Position numbers and translations under genes: made by a program. The notes below the pieces were generated by a model. That model was not told where the DNA came from, did not search any database, and worked only from the letters and a program-made list of their open reading frames with translations. DNA of 30,463 nucleotides from Prevotellamassilia sp. GTDB lineage: Bacteria > Bacteroidota > Bacteroidia > Bacteroidales > Bacteroidaceae. This document shows positions 1-6,819 of the stretch, in pieces. How positions within the stretch are numbered: the stretch's first letter is position 1; every line of letters starts with the position of its first letter. The stretch covers positions 1 through 30,463 of the forward strand of contig VSQE01000131.1 in assembly GCA_009775705.1 (NCBI GenBank). Direction: 5' to 3'.

Positions 1-39
1 GCTGCGCTTGGATCTGAACTCAATATCAATTTTGCCCAT
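1..39 (-). CDS. 5' end of a host gene, truncated by the window edge
   Basis: A leftward ATG at 37-39 opens a frame of 13 codons (beginning MGKIDIEF) that runs off the window without a stop. It is downstream of, and in the same orientation as, the outer-membrane protein gene ending at 230. A hairpin at 170-195 separates them, so it probably has its own promoter in 40-165. Too little is visible to name a family, and the frame may be chance. Confidence 0.3.
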   Translation of the reverse strand, partial: MGKIDIEFRSKRS

Positions 40-169
40 GCGGCTTAGTATAAATTAATTTTTACGACTTACTTATAAAGTTTGACCGACAATTAATCTA
101 TTCTAAAATATTGTCCGGTAAAAATTATGTAATATGCAGCTGCGTACAGAAACCCTGTACAACAAACAA

Positions 170-195
170 GGAGACGCCCTATGACAGGCATCTCC
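170..195 (-). terminator. Hairpin terminator after the outer-membrane protein gene
   Basis: GGAGACGCC (170-178) pairs with GGCATCTCC (187-195) through 9 positions with one wobble, around an 8-base loop. On the leftward strand the stem is followed by CTTGTTTGTTG, a T-rich run. It lies 35 bases past the stop of the gene ending at 230. A second perfect 6-bp dyad (GTACAG/CTGTAC, 144-160) follows. Confidence 0.55.
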
Positions 196-229
196 TTGCT
201 GAAAAAAATATCTGCGGGCGGGCTTTCCC

Positions 230-1618
230 TTAGAGCGGGAAGGTCATACCGAAGTTCACGTTTGCGTTCAGGTTGTTGAGGGGGATGAATTCCTTGGAGA
301 CCTTTCCGAAGAAACGGTCGGTTCCGACATAGAAATTGAAATGGCGGGCCTTGAAGCTGGCGGCGGCCCCCAACGTCCATCCCGTGCTCGACACAGCCGT
401 GTTGAGCGTTGCCTCGAACCACTTCACAGGGCGCACATTGGCCGAGAGCATACCCTGATGCCAGGAATACAGGCCGGAGAGGCGGCTGGTGTAGAGAAAG
501 CCGAAACGGAGCTTTTTGTAATAGGGCAACTCATATTCGGCACCGAGGTTGAGCGTTGCGGCAAGAGCCTGCGTGTGCGAGCCTTCCCCATCGTCGTAGA
601 GGGCGAACATGTCACCGAGATCATCGCCAAGTTGTTCGAACTGGTCGCCGAGCTTGTTCTCCTTGTTGTCGCCGGAGACGTGGATGTCCTCGAATCCGTC
701 GAAAGTGTAGTCGCCTGCCGAAGAAGCCTGCTTCACGCCACTCCAGCTGATGAAACCGAGATCCGTAAGAGCCGCGCTCACCGTGAGTCCGTCCATCACC
801 TTATAGGTGGCACCAAGGTCGAAGCCAAGGCCGAAACCGGGCAACGAGAAGCTGACATCATCCAGTCCGTCCACGCGGGGACGTCCGTCTTCGGAGTTCT
901 TGTCCGGACCCTCATGCGTCAGCTCGCTCTTCAAGATGGCGGCCTTCAGCCGGGCGTCGCCCTGTATGCGCCACTGATCGCCGTTCATGGTCACATCCAG
1001 ACGGTTCACATCCAGGTCGGCGTAGGCGGCTCCGAAGAGCAGCTTCATCTTGGCTCCCACAGTCAGTTTCTCATTGATACTGTGCGAGTGGCCCAGCGCC
1101 AGCTCCAGATAATTCTGCGTGCGCATCCCGATGTTCTCCAACGAATAGTGCTCCTTGCTTCCGGTGGTCTTCATGAATTCGAATAGCTCCTTCGGCAGGC
1201 TGACGTTGGTGTTGGAACGCAGGTTCAGCTCCACGAGGTTGCTTCCGCCAAGTGCCTTGAAGGCCACGGAGACGAGGTTCATGTTGAGATAGACATCAGC
1301 GCGGTTCTTGTCGTGCAGGCCGCCCAAAAACTCACCGGCGCTGACCGAGGGGTGCATGAAGGTGCCGAGCTCATAGCCCCACACGGCAGGATCCGTCTTA
1401 TAAACGAAGTTTTTCAGTCCGATGTTACCCGTCGTGCCTACATTGAGGTTGCCGAGGAAAACGGCCACATAGGAGGAATCGAGCAAGGCGGGATTCATCT
1501 GGTGGCGGAAATTGGAGGTCTGCATGAAGTAGGACGACCTGAACTCCTGTGCCGCTGCGGGGAGCGTGGCCGTGGCCAGCAACAGCGCAGCCGGAATATG
1601 TCGGAAATTGATTTTCAT
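230..1618 (-). CDS. PorV/FadL-like outer-membrane beta-barrel protein (DUF5723-like)
   Basis: 462 residues. The N-terminus is a standard signal peptide (basic start, hydrophobic core, cleavage probably after the Ala run near residue 23, just before QEF). The rest alternates polar and hydrophobic residues as in beta strands, with a glycine-rich LGFDLGATY-type segment and a C-terminal strand ending in a hydrophobic residue, NFGMTFPL. This fits the DUF5723 group of Bacteroidetes outer-membrane proteins, related in form to PorV/PorQ barrels. Substrate and partner are unknown. It starts 53 bases after the lipoprotein gene stop at 1672 and reads the same way, so the two probably form an envelope operon. 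This is host sequence, not phage. The exact family name is from recall of sequence style. Confidence 0.75.
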   Translation of the reverse strand: MKINFRHIPAALLLATATLPAAAQEFRSSYFMQTSNFRHQMNPALLDSSYVAVFLGNLNVGTTGNIGLKNFVYKTDPAVWGYELGTFMHPSVSAGEFLGGLHDKNRADVYLNMNLVSVAFKALGGSNLVELNLRSNTNVSLPKELFEFMKTTGSKEHYSLENIGMRTQNYLELALGHSHSINEKLTVGAKMKLLFGAAYADLDVNRLDVTMNGDQWRIQGDARLKAAILKSELTHEGPDKNSEDGRPRVDGLDDVSFSLPGFGLGFDLGATYKVMDGLTVSAALTDLGFISWSGVKQASSAGDYTFDGFEDIHVSGDNKENKLGDQFEQLGDDLGDMFALYDDGEGSHTQALAATLNLGAEYELPYYKKLRFGFLYTSRLSGLYSWHQGMLSANVRPVKWFEATLNTAVSSTGWTLGAAASFKARHFNFYVGTDRFFGKVSKEFIPLNNLNANVNFGMTFPL

Positions 1619-1671
1619 TGCTTCTTTCTTATATTATTTATAGATAGTATATGTATGCTGAGTTACTTCTT

Positions 1672-3540
1672 TTAGTTGAAATCGCCGACTATGGAACCCG
1701 CGAGTTTCAACCTCAGGTTGCGCACTTGCAGGTACTGGGTAGAAATAAAGCGGTGGGCCTGGCTGTCCTCGTTGATGGCCAAGGCTGTCACCTTGAAGCG
1801 GAGCAGATCGAGTTTTTTCAGGTCTGCGCGGTCCGCCAGCGTCAGTCGGATGGTGATGGGGGTGACATTCTCCTTGTCGGTGTTACCGGGAGCCACGGTA
1901 GCATTCTCCACCTTGATGGAAGGTATCACCTTTCCGTCCAAACCTATCGGCTCAATCGTGGCGAGCAATTCAAGAGGAATGGTGCTGGCCATGTCGGCAG
2001 TGATGACAAGTCCGTCGGCCTCGTAGTCCTGAAGGTCTTCGTGCATGCCGGTGATGGAGTCGTTGTAGACGATCTTCATACCCTGGTTCACCTCGAAGGG
2101 CAGGAGCACGTCATAGTCCACCAGCGCGCTGTACTGCTTGTCCATACGGATGGTGTTGAGTTCATTCGGCTTGACGGTCACATCGTTCATGCGCACGTAG
2201 ATTCTCTCGGGCAGCTCCTCAACCAGTTCGGCCAGTCCTTCGATGGGATACTGTCCGTCCTCTTCCGTCACGGTCCGGTCTGGATCGTAAGGCGTGCCGT
2301 TGTCAAAGAAGTAGATATGCTGCTCTTTCCCCTTGTTGAGGAAAATGGGGTTGTCGCCGTCCTTGATCTGTACCGGCTTCGGGTTCTCTCCGCCGGAAGC
2401 GTACTCGCCTTCCAGCTCTCCGGTGAACTGCAAAGACATCGGTATCTCGCGCATGTCCACATTGAACTTCAAGGTGGGGTTGGCCACGTTGATGCGGACC
2501 TCCTTGCTGCGCAGGAAATCGGGAAGTTCGTTGCCCAGCACAATCGGATCTATGCGGGATGTTTCCACCTCAGGGTTGAACACGCCCTGCACCTTGTCCA
2601 GCTCTACGGGGATCTTGCCGTTCTCCACAGGGCGGCCTTCCAGACGCACCACCAGGCGTATATCGGTGTAATGGCCGGAACGCATGGTGAAGGCAGAGCC
2701 GGCTTCAAGGGCGAAATCGCCGTGCATGTCGATGTCTCCGCTGCAATCGAGCACCCGTTCGCCGTCCACCACCTTGATAGCAAGTCCTTTGTCGTTGGCA
2801 TCCCGCTCATCGCCCAGCACAATACGGTCCAGTCCGATCGTTCCGAGGTTGATTTCCTCCGTGCCCGAGGCGGCAACTCCATTCTTGAAGCTAACAGTCG
2901 TCTTTCCGTCCGCACCCTCGCTCAGCGTATAGCTGTCGGACGTGGCATGGCATTTCAAGAACTCTGGGAAAACGATTTTCAGATTCTCCACTTTCTTGAA
3001 ACGGAAATCAGAACCGCGGTTCACCACCTGCAAATACAGAGAGAAGCGGTTGGTCTTTCCTGAGGGAGTGATGACCTTGATGCTCTGCACAGCCTCATCA
3101 ATTTCACTGATGTTCAGGTCGAACTTGTCGTACGCATGCAAACCGGGGAATGTCTGCATCTCTCCTTGGGGAACAGAAAGCGAGCCTATACCCAGACGGT
3201 CAATGTTGATCACCTCCACTTCAGGAGCCAGATTGGCCTCATTGATTTTCGTGACAACGGGGTCCACATAAAAATCGAAGTCGGTGTTCTTTTTCATCGT
3301 CAGATAGAAAAGTCCCGTCTCGTCTTCCCCGAACATATCCTCGTCGTCCACCTCAAGCAGGTCGCCGAGCATGATCTTTTCGGTGGTACCCAACTTCATC
3401 TGCAATCCTTTGCTGCCGATGGCCATGGTCATGTCGATGTCCTTGCCCAGATCATAGCTGTCATCGGTACAGGCGGAAAGCGTAAGACCGGCCGCAAGGC
3501 ACATCAGCCCCCGAGCCACTTGTTTCCTCATCATTCTCAT
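1672..3540 (-). CDS. Surface or outer-membrane lipoprotein, function unknown
   Basis: 622 residues from the ATG at 3538-3540. The reading frame stays open further upstream to 3717, but that part is a Lys/Arg-rich stretch that does not resemble a protein start. The chosen start places a type II signal peptide at the N-terminus with lipobox LSAC (Cys24) followed by TDDSYDLG. The Asp residues after the lipidated Cys are compatible with the Bacteroidetes surface-export signal. The body is beta-rich and acidic, without catalytic motifs I recognise. It is probably co-transcribed with the outer-membrane barrel gene just downstream, which suggests an envelope role. A Bacteroidetes -7 element lies 50 bases upstream. 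Confidence 0.75.
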   Translation of the reverse strand: MRMMRKQVARGLMCLAAGLTLSACTDDSYDLGKDIDMTMAIGSKGLQMKLGTTEKIMLGDLLEVDDEDMFGEDETGLFYLTMKKNTDFDFYVDPVVTKINEANLAPEVEVINIDRLGIGSLSVPQGEMQTFPGLHAYDKFDLNISEIDEAVQSIKVITPSGKTNRFSLYLQVVNRGSDFRFKKVENLKIVFPEFLKCHATSDSYTLSEGADGKTTVSFKNGVAASGTEEINLGTIGLDRIVLGDERDANDKGLAIKVVDGERVLDCSGDIDMHGDFALEAGSAFTMRSGHYTDIRLVVRLEGRPVENGKIPVELDKVQGVFNPEVETSRIDPIVLGNELPDFLRSKEVRINVANPTLKFNVDMREIPMSLQFTGELEGEYASGGENPKPVQIKDGDNPIFLNKGKEQHIYFFDNGTPYDPDRTVTEEDGQYPIEGLAELVEELPERIYVRMNDVTVKPNELNTIRMDKQYSALVDYDVLLPFEVNQGMKIVYNDSITGMHEDLQDYEADGLVITADMASTIPLELLATIEPIGLDGKVIPSIKVENATVAPGNTDKENVTPITIRLTLADRADLKKLDLLRFKVTALAINEDSQAHRFISTQYLQVRNLRLKLAGSIVGDFN

Positions 3541-3589
3541 AATACTTAAAGATTTATTATTTTTGTAAGATTGTTTAACGCACGAAGTT

Positions 3590-3618
3590 GCAAAAATACA
3601 AATTTTAAGGACAATAAA
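3590..3618 (-). promoter_or_regulatory. Bacteroidetes-type promoter for the lipoprotein operon
   Basis: On the leftward strand TATTTTTGC (3590-3598) is a perfect match to the Bacteroidetes -7 consensus TAnnTTTGy. A weak -33 match (TATTG-like) lies about 16-20 bases upstream. This gives a leader of about 45 bases before the ATG at 3540. Confidence 0.5.
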
Positions 3619-3794
3619 AGGATTTTTCCGTTTCTTTTTCCGTTTCTTTTCCGTTTTGTCCCAAATATTTTCATCATCATTCTCTCGATTGCACTTGTTT
3701 AAGAAATTGTGACCCAACGCATGCCGGAGAGGCAGAAATCAATGTATCGGCCTTGTTTTTTATGCTACCAGTGTAAACATCTCTCGTTTTTATC

Positions 3795-3803
3795 TACTTT
3801 TGC
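3795..3803 (+). promoter_or_regulatory. Promoter -7 element in front of the ATPase pseudogene
   Basis: TACTTTTGC matches TAnnTTTGy exactly and lies 45 bases before the ATG at 3849. No convincing -33 TTTG is visible at the usual spacing, so the call rests on the -7 element alone. Confidence 0.35.
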
Positions 3804-3848
3804 AAAAGTAACGGACATTACGGTAATGATAAATACTATTTTACCCCT

Positions 3849-4373
3849 ATGAAGTTCTACGATAGGGAAAGCGAACAACAGACGCTGCGGAACGTGCTTC
3901 GACAAAGTAGAAGGGAGGCTCGAATGACTGTGCTGATGGAACGCAGGCGTATCGGCAAGACGGAGCTTTCCGTCAGATGCGGTGACTGAAACAGTGCTAT
4001 ACCTTCTTCGTTGGCAAGAAAGCCGAGAAGCTGTTGTGTCAGGACTATGTGCGCGAAATCAGAGAGAAACTGGACGCACCGATACTTGGTAGCTCAACTA
4101 CTTTCTCCAAAGTGTTCAGGTTCGTACTCCAAGTTTCCGAAAGAAACCCGTTCACACTGATCATAGACGAATTTCAGAATTTCTTGAAGATCAATCCTAA
4201 ACCTGATAGTCATTGACCCTATAGCCAAAGAAGCATGAATATATGAACTGAAAAAAGGGCCACAGGTACAAAGAGGATGAGTTGCGCGTGAAGGTGGAAA
4301 ACGTGCTTGGCCAAACACCCGAACTGCAGAAACTGACCATCCATATCGGCTCGCTGTCCACAGAGGACATGTA
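3849..4373 (+). pseudogene. Broken P-loop ATPase (archaeal-type ATPase family common in Bacteroidales)
   Basis: The first frame (3849-3989) reads MKFYDRESEQQTLRNVL and then a Walker A-like ERRRIGKTEL, where the family normally has GRRRIGKT. It stops at 3987. The homology resumes in another frame (about 3997-4215): FFVGKKAEKLL, then FSKVFRF, then the Walker B segment FTLIIDEFQNFL, ending at NPKPDSH and a stop. A third piece (about 4267-4373) reads YKEDELRVKVENVL and ends LSTEDM, which resembles the family's C-terminus. Intact members are several hundred residues longer, so the gene has at least one frameshift and a large internal deletion. It is non-functional host DNA. The prophage lies just to its right, but nothing shows that the insertion broke it. 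Confidence 0.75.
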
Positions 4374-4629
4374 GCGGTTCAATGGGTAATTCGTTAAGGG
4401 CCGTTCCGGAATTTTTTTCAAAAAATCATTCACGTATTTTAATAGAACTCTTCAAAGTTTAACTTCGGGTTCCTTCGGATTTTGAACGGGAACGGACCTA
4501 TTTTTCACAACATCTAAGGGGGGCAAAACGAAATGTGATGCTTCCCTTTCTTTGTAAATCGGTGTGTCGCTTTGATAAATAGAGAGTTAGCCATAAGAGG
4601 ATGGTAGCACAGGGCAAAAACGAAATGCG

Positions 4630-4658
4630 ACATTCGGTTTACATTCGTGTTACATTCG
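4630..4658 (+). repeat. Three tandem ACATTCG units, 11-bp period
   Basis: ACATTCG occurs at 4630, 4641 and 4652, one DNA turn apart, the last two preceded by TT. The core TTACATT is shared with the 12-bp repeats at 5242-5327 and a single copy at 4691-4698. Same-face spacing suggests a row of protein-binding sites. Confidence 0.55.
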
Positions 4659-4665
4659 AGGAGGC

Positions 4666-4685
4666 TTTGAACGGTGTTTGAACGG
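4666..4685 (+). repeat. TTTGAACGG direct repeat, 11 bp apart
   Basis: Two exact TTTGAACGG copies at 4666 and 4677. A further copy lies at 4481. The same motif recurs at 5154, 5164, 6235, 7540 and 16359, the copies at 5164 and 6235 ending in GC. Confidence 0.55.
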
Positions 4686-4800
4686 CAAATGTTACATTGA
4701 GGGTTGAGTACCGGGCAAACGGTGGCTTCTGTGGCCTGTTTTGGGGCTTCTCCGGGCTTTTCTTTGCCGTGGTGGGCATTTTATCGACGAATGATTGTGG

Positions 4801-4826
4801 GCGGCTTATTTGGCCGCTTTTGTTTT
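4801..4826 (+). terminator. Short GC-rich hairpin with T-rich tail
   Basis: GCGGC (4801-4805) pairs with GCCGC (4813-4817) around TTATTTG and is followed by TTTTGTTTTG. This is the form of a rightward intrinsic terminator. It would stop incoming host transcription before the small gene at 4906, or end an unrecognised short transcript from 4690-4800. Confidence 0.4.
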
Positions 4827-4879
4827 GTCCTCTCGCCAATTTTTCAACTACTAAATTATTCCATATAATGATTATTTGG

Positions 4880-4888
4880 TATATTTGC
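4880..4888 (+). promoter_or_regulatory. Promoter -7 element before the left-end small gene
   Basis: TATATTTGC is an exact TAnnTTTGy match, 17 bases before the ATG at 4906 and 11 before an alternative in-frame ATG at 4900. The leader would be very short. No clear TTTG -33 box is present at 19-21 bases. Confidence 0.45.
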
Positions 4889-4905
4889 ACAAAATTCAAA
4901 TGATT

Positions 4906-5124
4906 ATGGCAGAGACAAAGGTTATATGGGTTCACTTGATATGGGAGAAGAAGGATTACTTCTTTGGGAGTATTTCGGCTATCTATGATGTGCTAACAGA
5001 GGAGCAGATTGGCATAACAAAGAGCAGCCTGTTACACGCTGGTATGCGCGATGGTAGCAGCCATCTGACGAAACGTGCCCTTATCAAACAATCGCGCCTT
5101 ATACGCACAAAGAAGCAAGGCTAA
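4906..5124 (+). CDS. Small hypothetical protein at the prophage left end
   Basis: 72 residues from ATG 4906 (74 from ATG 4900), beginning MAETKVIWVHLIW and ending in a basic tail LIRTKKQG. It contains a short aromatic/hydrophobic N-terminal half and a polar middle. I recognise no domain. A perfect Bacteroidetes -7 element just upstream supports expression. It sits between two repeat clusters and left of the repressor, where Mu carries no gene of this orientation. It could be phage cargo or, if the terminus lies nearer 5200, a host gene. The basic C-terminus would suit a nucleic-acid-binding role, but that is a guess. Confidence 0.55.
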   Translation: MAETKVIWVHLIWEKKDYFFGSISAIYDVLTEEQIGITKSSLLHAGMRDGSSHLTKRALIKQSRLIRTKKQG

Positions 5125-5153
5125 AACGCTGATTTAATCGAACTTAAACGATA

Positions 5154-5172
5154 TTTGAACGGTTTTGAACGC
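5154..5172 (+). repeat. TTTGAACG direct repeat, 10 bp apart
   Basis: TTTGAACGG at 5154-5162 and TTTGAACGC at 5164-5172. The spacing is about one helical turn, like the pair at 4666/4677. Confidence 0.5.
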
Positions 5173-5237
5173 TCGTTCCGGTATATGTATTGCCGGGACG
5201 GGCTTTTTTGTGTCTGTAAATGGGCGAAAATTCGGTT

Positions 5238-5327
5238 TGGGGTTACACTTGGGGTTACATTTGGGGTTACATTTTTGCCCTTGCAAAAACGAAATGTTTT
5301 GTTTGGGGTTACATTTGGGGTTACATT
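5238..5327 (+). repeat. 12-bp GGGGTTACATTT repeats, 3 + 2 copies
   Basis: GTTACAYT cores lie at 5242, 5254 and 5266 (first copy CACT), then at 5308 and 5320. The two blocks are separated by about 34 bases containing a GCAAAAACGAAATG copy. Each unit is GGGGTTACATTT. There are no spacers as in CRISPR. The array lies just left of the repressor in the prophage left-end region, so transposase or repressor binding is the leading idea. Confidence 0.6.
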
Positions 5328-5418
5328 TTGCTTTGTTTTTTTGTTTTCAACCCTACAAACTTCCAAAATAAGGGCTGAAACACCGCTTTTTCGTGTGTTT
5401 TCGAGTACCAAAATAACA

Positions 5419-5446
5419 AAGTGCACCGTATTCGCGGCGCACTTTT
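5419..5446 (-). terminator. Hairpin downstream of the repressor gene
   Basis: AAGTGC (5419-5424) pairs with GCACTT (5439-5444), with an inner CCG/CGG pairing around TATTCG. It is T-flanked on both sides: TTTT on the rightward strand, TTTGTTATTTT on the leftward. It lies 62 bases past the repressor stop and is the only candidate to end that transcript. Confidence 0.5.
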
Positions 5447-5507
5447 AAGCGTAAAGTCCTATAAAATCGCGACTTATCGCGTTTTGGGCTATCGCAGAGC
5501 GTACATT

Positions 5508-6146
5508 TCAAAAGAATTTGCTGATACCGCCCAGCACTTCGTACACTTTTATGATACGGCTCTTGTCGAACTCCTGTTCATCGAAATTGTCAATATTTAC
5601 AGGGACAAAGAGAAGTTTGTTTGGGTCTTTTGACTTACGGAGAATCTTAACGGTGTGGATTGTGTCCATTACAACTGCATAAATCTCGCCATACTGTATG
5701 TCGTTGAGTGTACATTCCTTGAGAGCGATTATATCTCCGTGATTGATTTTAGGCTCCATACTACGCCCGGTCACATTACACCACAGGGTTGCTTTTGCGT
5801 ATGGTTGGAAAACTATATTGTGTGCCGGGATGATTGTTTGGTCGTTCCAAATAGCATCAAAGCCACCGATGAAGTCCACATCGTAATATGGAACACCAAC
5901 GGAAGGCTCAAAACTCACAGATGCTTTTGATGCTTCCATTTCTCCTCTACCGGTAAGAAGCCAGTCGGGGTTTACATCGAAACATCTCACGATTTTCTCG
6001 AGAACATCTTGTTTAGGCATAACCCCTTTAATGTAACCACGTATATTTCCCTCACTTACATCCAATTTGGATGCAAGAATCGTATTCTTCCCCTCTCCAA
6101 ACACATTAACCAATGTGCTGATTCTTTCGTGAATTGTTCCGTTCAT
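5508..6146 (-). CDS. Phage repressor: N-terminal HTH plus S24 (LexA/CI-type) peptidase domain
   Basis: 212 residues. Residues 1-65 form an XRE-type helix-turn-helix domain (ASKLDVSEGNIRGYIKG). Residues 85-210 form the S24 fold, with Ser129 in GRSMEPKINHGD and Lys167 in HTVKIL as the catalytic pair. The usual Ala-Gly or Cys-Gly autocleavage site is not evident. The nearest candidate is Gly94-Gly95 in DFIGGF, so cleavage by the SOS route is uncertain. The gene reads leftward, divergent from the early operon, with two dyad operators in between. This is the place and role of the Mu c repressor, although Mu c is a different protein family. Confidence 0.88.
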   Translation of the reverse strand: MNGTIHERISTLVNVFGEGKNTILASKLDVSEGNIRGYIKGVMPKQDVLEKIVRCFDVNPDWLLTGRGEMEASKASVSFEPSVGVPYYDVDFIGGFDAIWNDQTIIPAHNIVFQPYAKATLWCNVTGRSMEPKINHGDIIALKECTLNDIQYGEIYAVVMDTIHTVKILRKSKDPNKLLFVPVNIDNFDEQEFDKSRIIKVYEVLGGISKFF

Positions 6147-6166
6147 AACAAAAAAATTATATTTAA

Positions 6167-6182
6167 TCGCAAGAAATCACGA
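6167..6182. promoter_or_regulatory. Operator 1, imperfect dyad
   Basis: TCGCAAGAAATCACGA is an imperfect copy of the perfect dyad at 6199-6214 (TCGTGA-N4-TCACGA). It lies 21 bases before the repressor start, and its centre is 32 bp (three turns) from the other. It is well placed for repressor autoregulation. Confidence 0.6.
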
Positions 6183-6188
6183 ATAAAA

Positions 6189-6221
6189 TTTGCACAATTC
6201 GTGAGAAGTCACGACCTTTGC
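6189..6221 (+). promoter_or_regulatory. Early rightward promoter
   Basis: TTTG (6189-6192), 20 bases, then GACCTTTGC (6213-6221), which differs from TAnnTTTGC only at the first base. Operator 2 lies between the two elements and overlaps the -7 element, so a bound repressor would block polymerase. It drives the genes from 6297 on. Confidence 0.65.
6199..6214. promoter_or_regulatory. Operator 2, perfect dyad
   Basis: TCGTGA-GAAG-TCACGA is a perfect 6+4+6 inverted repeat placed inside the early promoter. It is the best repressor-binding candidate in the window. Confidence 0.7.
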
Positions 6222-6226
6222 AACGT

Positions 6227-6241
6227 GTTCAAAGTTTGAAC
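6227..6241. promoter_or_regulatory. 15-bp perfect palindrome GTTCAAAGTTTGAAC
   Basis: A perfect dyad directly after the early promoter, unlike operators 1 and 2 in sequence. It contains one TTTGAAC copy of the motif repeated in the left-end region. It may be a site for the Cro/Ner-like protein or the transposase, as in the Mu operator/enhancer region. Confidence 0.45.
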
Positions 6242-6296
6242 GCTCGCCAAAGATACGAAAATTGCGCGAGGTAACAATGAAAATTTAACAGTCAGT

Positions 6297-6605
6297 ATGG
6301 AAATGGATTACAAAAGATTGTCGTGCTTGATGGATGCTATCATTTTAAAAGCACAAGAAGTAAAGTCCGAGAGCGAAAAGGAGCACCCGGAAGTATGGAA
6401 AGTTTGCGATTTAGCAATAGAGGACTTAAACTGTCTCTTTGATGAGGTTGGCGCGTGCGTCTTTTCGAGATGTGTCAACTCTGTTAAGACGGACTTGTGT
6501 ACTACTCAGGAAGATGTTAGAACGCTGGATAATTCTGTCAACGCATTCTCTGAAGATGATAATGTCGGTGGCGTAGCCAACAATGTTAATTTGCAACTCT
6601 CTTGA
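6297..6605 (+). CDS. Small early protein, function unknown
   Basis: 102 residues, first gene after the early promoter. The first 50 residues (MEMDYKRLSCLMDAIIL through NCLFDEV) look like a normal helical, charged protein. The second half is Val/Ser/Asn-rich and is antisense to the 3' half of the leftward gene at 6426-6776. The second half may be read-through created by rearrangement, so the natural protein could be about 50-55 residues. No domain recognised. Confidence 0.55.
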   Translation: MEMDYKRLSCLMDAIILKAQEVKSESEKEHPEVWKVCDLAIEDLNCLFDEVGACVFSRCVNSVKTDLCTTQEDVRTLDNSVNAFSEDDNVGGVANNVNLQLS

Positions 6606-6776
6606 CAGCACATCCCCCCTACGGGCAGATTTGGATTCGTGTATATGAATATTGCCAAAGTCAAATGCTTTCACCAAATCTTTGAACCGATTGTAAGCCC
6701 AAAGGCAACCTTGATGTGTGGCAGATGAGACGATTATATCCAAATGCATCTCATATTCTCCATTGTAATTTTCCAT
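6426..6776 (-). CDS. Hypothetical protein, antisense to the early transcript
   Basis: 116 residues from ATG 6774-6776 (an upstream ATG at 6884 would add a stretch overlapping the next gene). Composition is protein-like: MENYNGEYEMHLDIIVSS at the start, and a middle with alternating hydrophobic and charged residues. I recognise no family. It reads against the early operon and overlaps the ORF 6297-6605 by 180 bases, so at least one of the two is probably not translated in full. No clear leftward promoter was found upstream. Confidence 0.5.
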   Translation of the reverse strand: MENYNGEYEMHLDIIVSSATHQGCLWAYNRFKDLVKAFDFGNIHIHESKSARRGDVLSRELQINIVGYATDIIIFRECVDRIIQRSNIFLSSTQVRLNRVDTSRKDARANLIKETV

Positions 6777-6819
6777 AGCGGAAGTGATTAAAAATTGAAC
6801 ATATATTAGAAAACGAAAG

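Larger units (their letters stand above)
4374..4879 (+). other. Non-coding stretch holding the presumed prophage left end
   Basis: No convincing gene lies here. A leftward frame over 4639-4935 is probably a shadow of repeats. The stretch holds two of three GCAAAA(A)CGAAATG copies (4523, 4614), three ACATTCG units at 11-bp period (4630-4658), three TTTGAACGG copies (4481, 4666, 4677), one GTTACATT (4691) and a GC-rich hairpin at 4801-4817. Clustered short repeats of this kind are expected at a Mu-type transposase-binding end. I could not identify the exact terminal TG or a target-site duplication, because the right end is outside the window. Confidence 0.5.
4523..5296 (+). repeat. Three dispersed copies of GCAAAAACGAAATG
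   Basis: Copies lie at 4523-4535 (one A shorter), 4614-4627 and 5283-5296, all in the same orientation. The first two extend further as ATGTGATGCTT and ATGCGACATTC, so similarity there covers about 20 bases. Their position at the left edge of the prophage suggests transposase or host-factor sites, but no binding data exist here. Confidence 0.5.
5125..5507. other. Non-coding repeat-bearing stretch between small gene and repressor
   Basis: This stretch holds TTTGAACG pairs (5154, 5164), five 12-bp GGGGTTACATTT units (5238-5327), one GCAAAAACGAAATG (5283) and a hairpin (5419-5446). Frames read here are repetitive (NVTPNVTP on the leftward strand, GVTFGVTF on the rightward) and come from the DNA repeats. 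I do not call them genes. Confidence 0.6.

Noticed and set aside
1651..3063. Long rightward frame (470 codons) over the lipoprotein gene
   Set aside because: It is antisense to a lipoprotein with signal peptide and promoter. Its composition (His/Val/Gln-rich) is that of a reverse-frame shadow of GC-rich coding DNA.
3849..4373. Programmed frameshift in the ATPase gene
   Set aside because: There is no slippery site, an internal deletion of much of the protein is evident, and Walker A is altered. Decay is the simpler reading.
4639..4935. Leftward 98-codon frame at the left end
   Set aside because: Composition is Pro/Lys/Gln-rich without a fold, it overlaps a promoter and repeats on the other strand, and no start signal is visible.
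5238..5327. CRISPR array
   Set aside because: The 12-bp units are tandem, without unique spacers of 30 or so bases, and no cas genes are present.
5121..5426. Leftward frame with NVTPNVTP repeats as a possible repeat protein
   Set aside because: The amino-acid repeat comes from the 12-bp DNA repeat, and the opposite strand gives an equally open GVTFGVTF frame. There is no promoter or start context.
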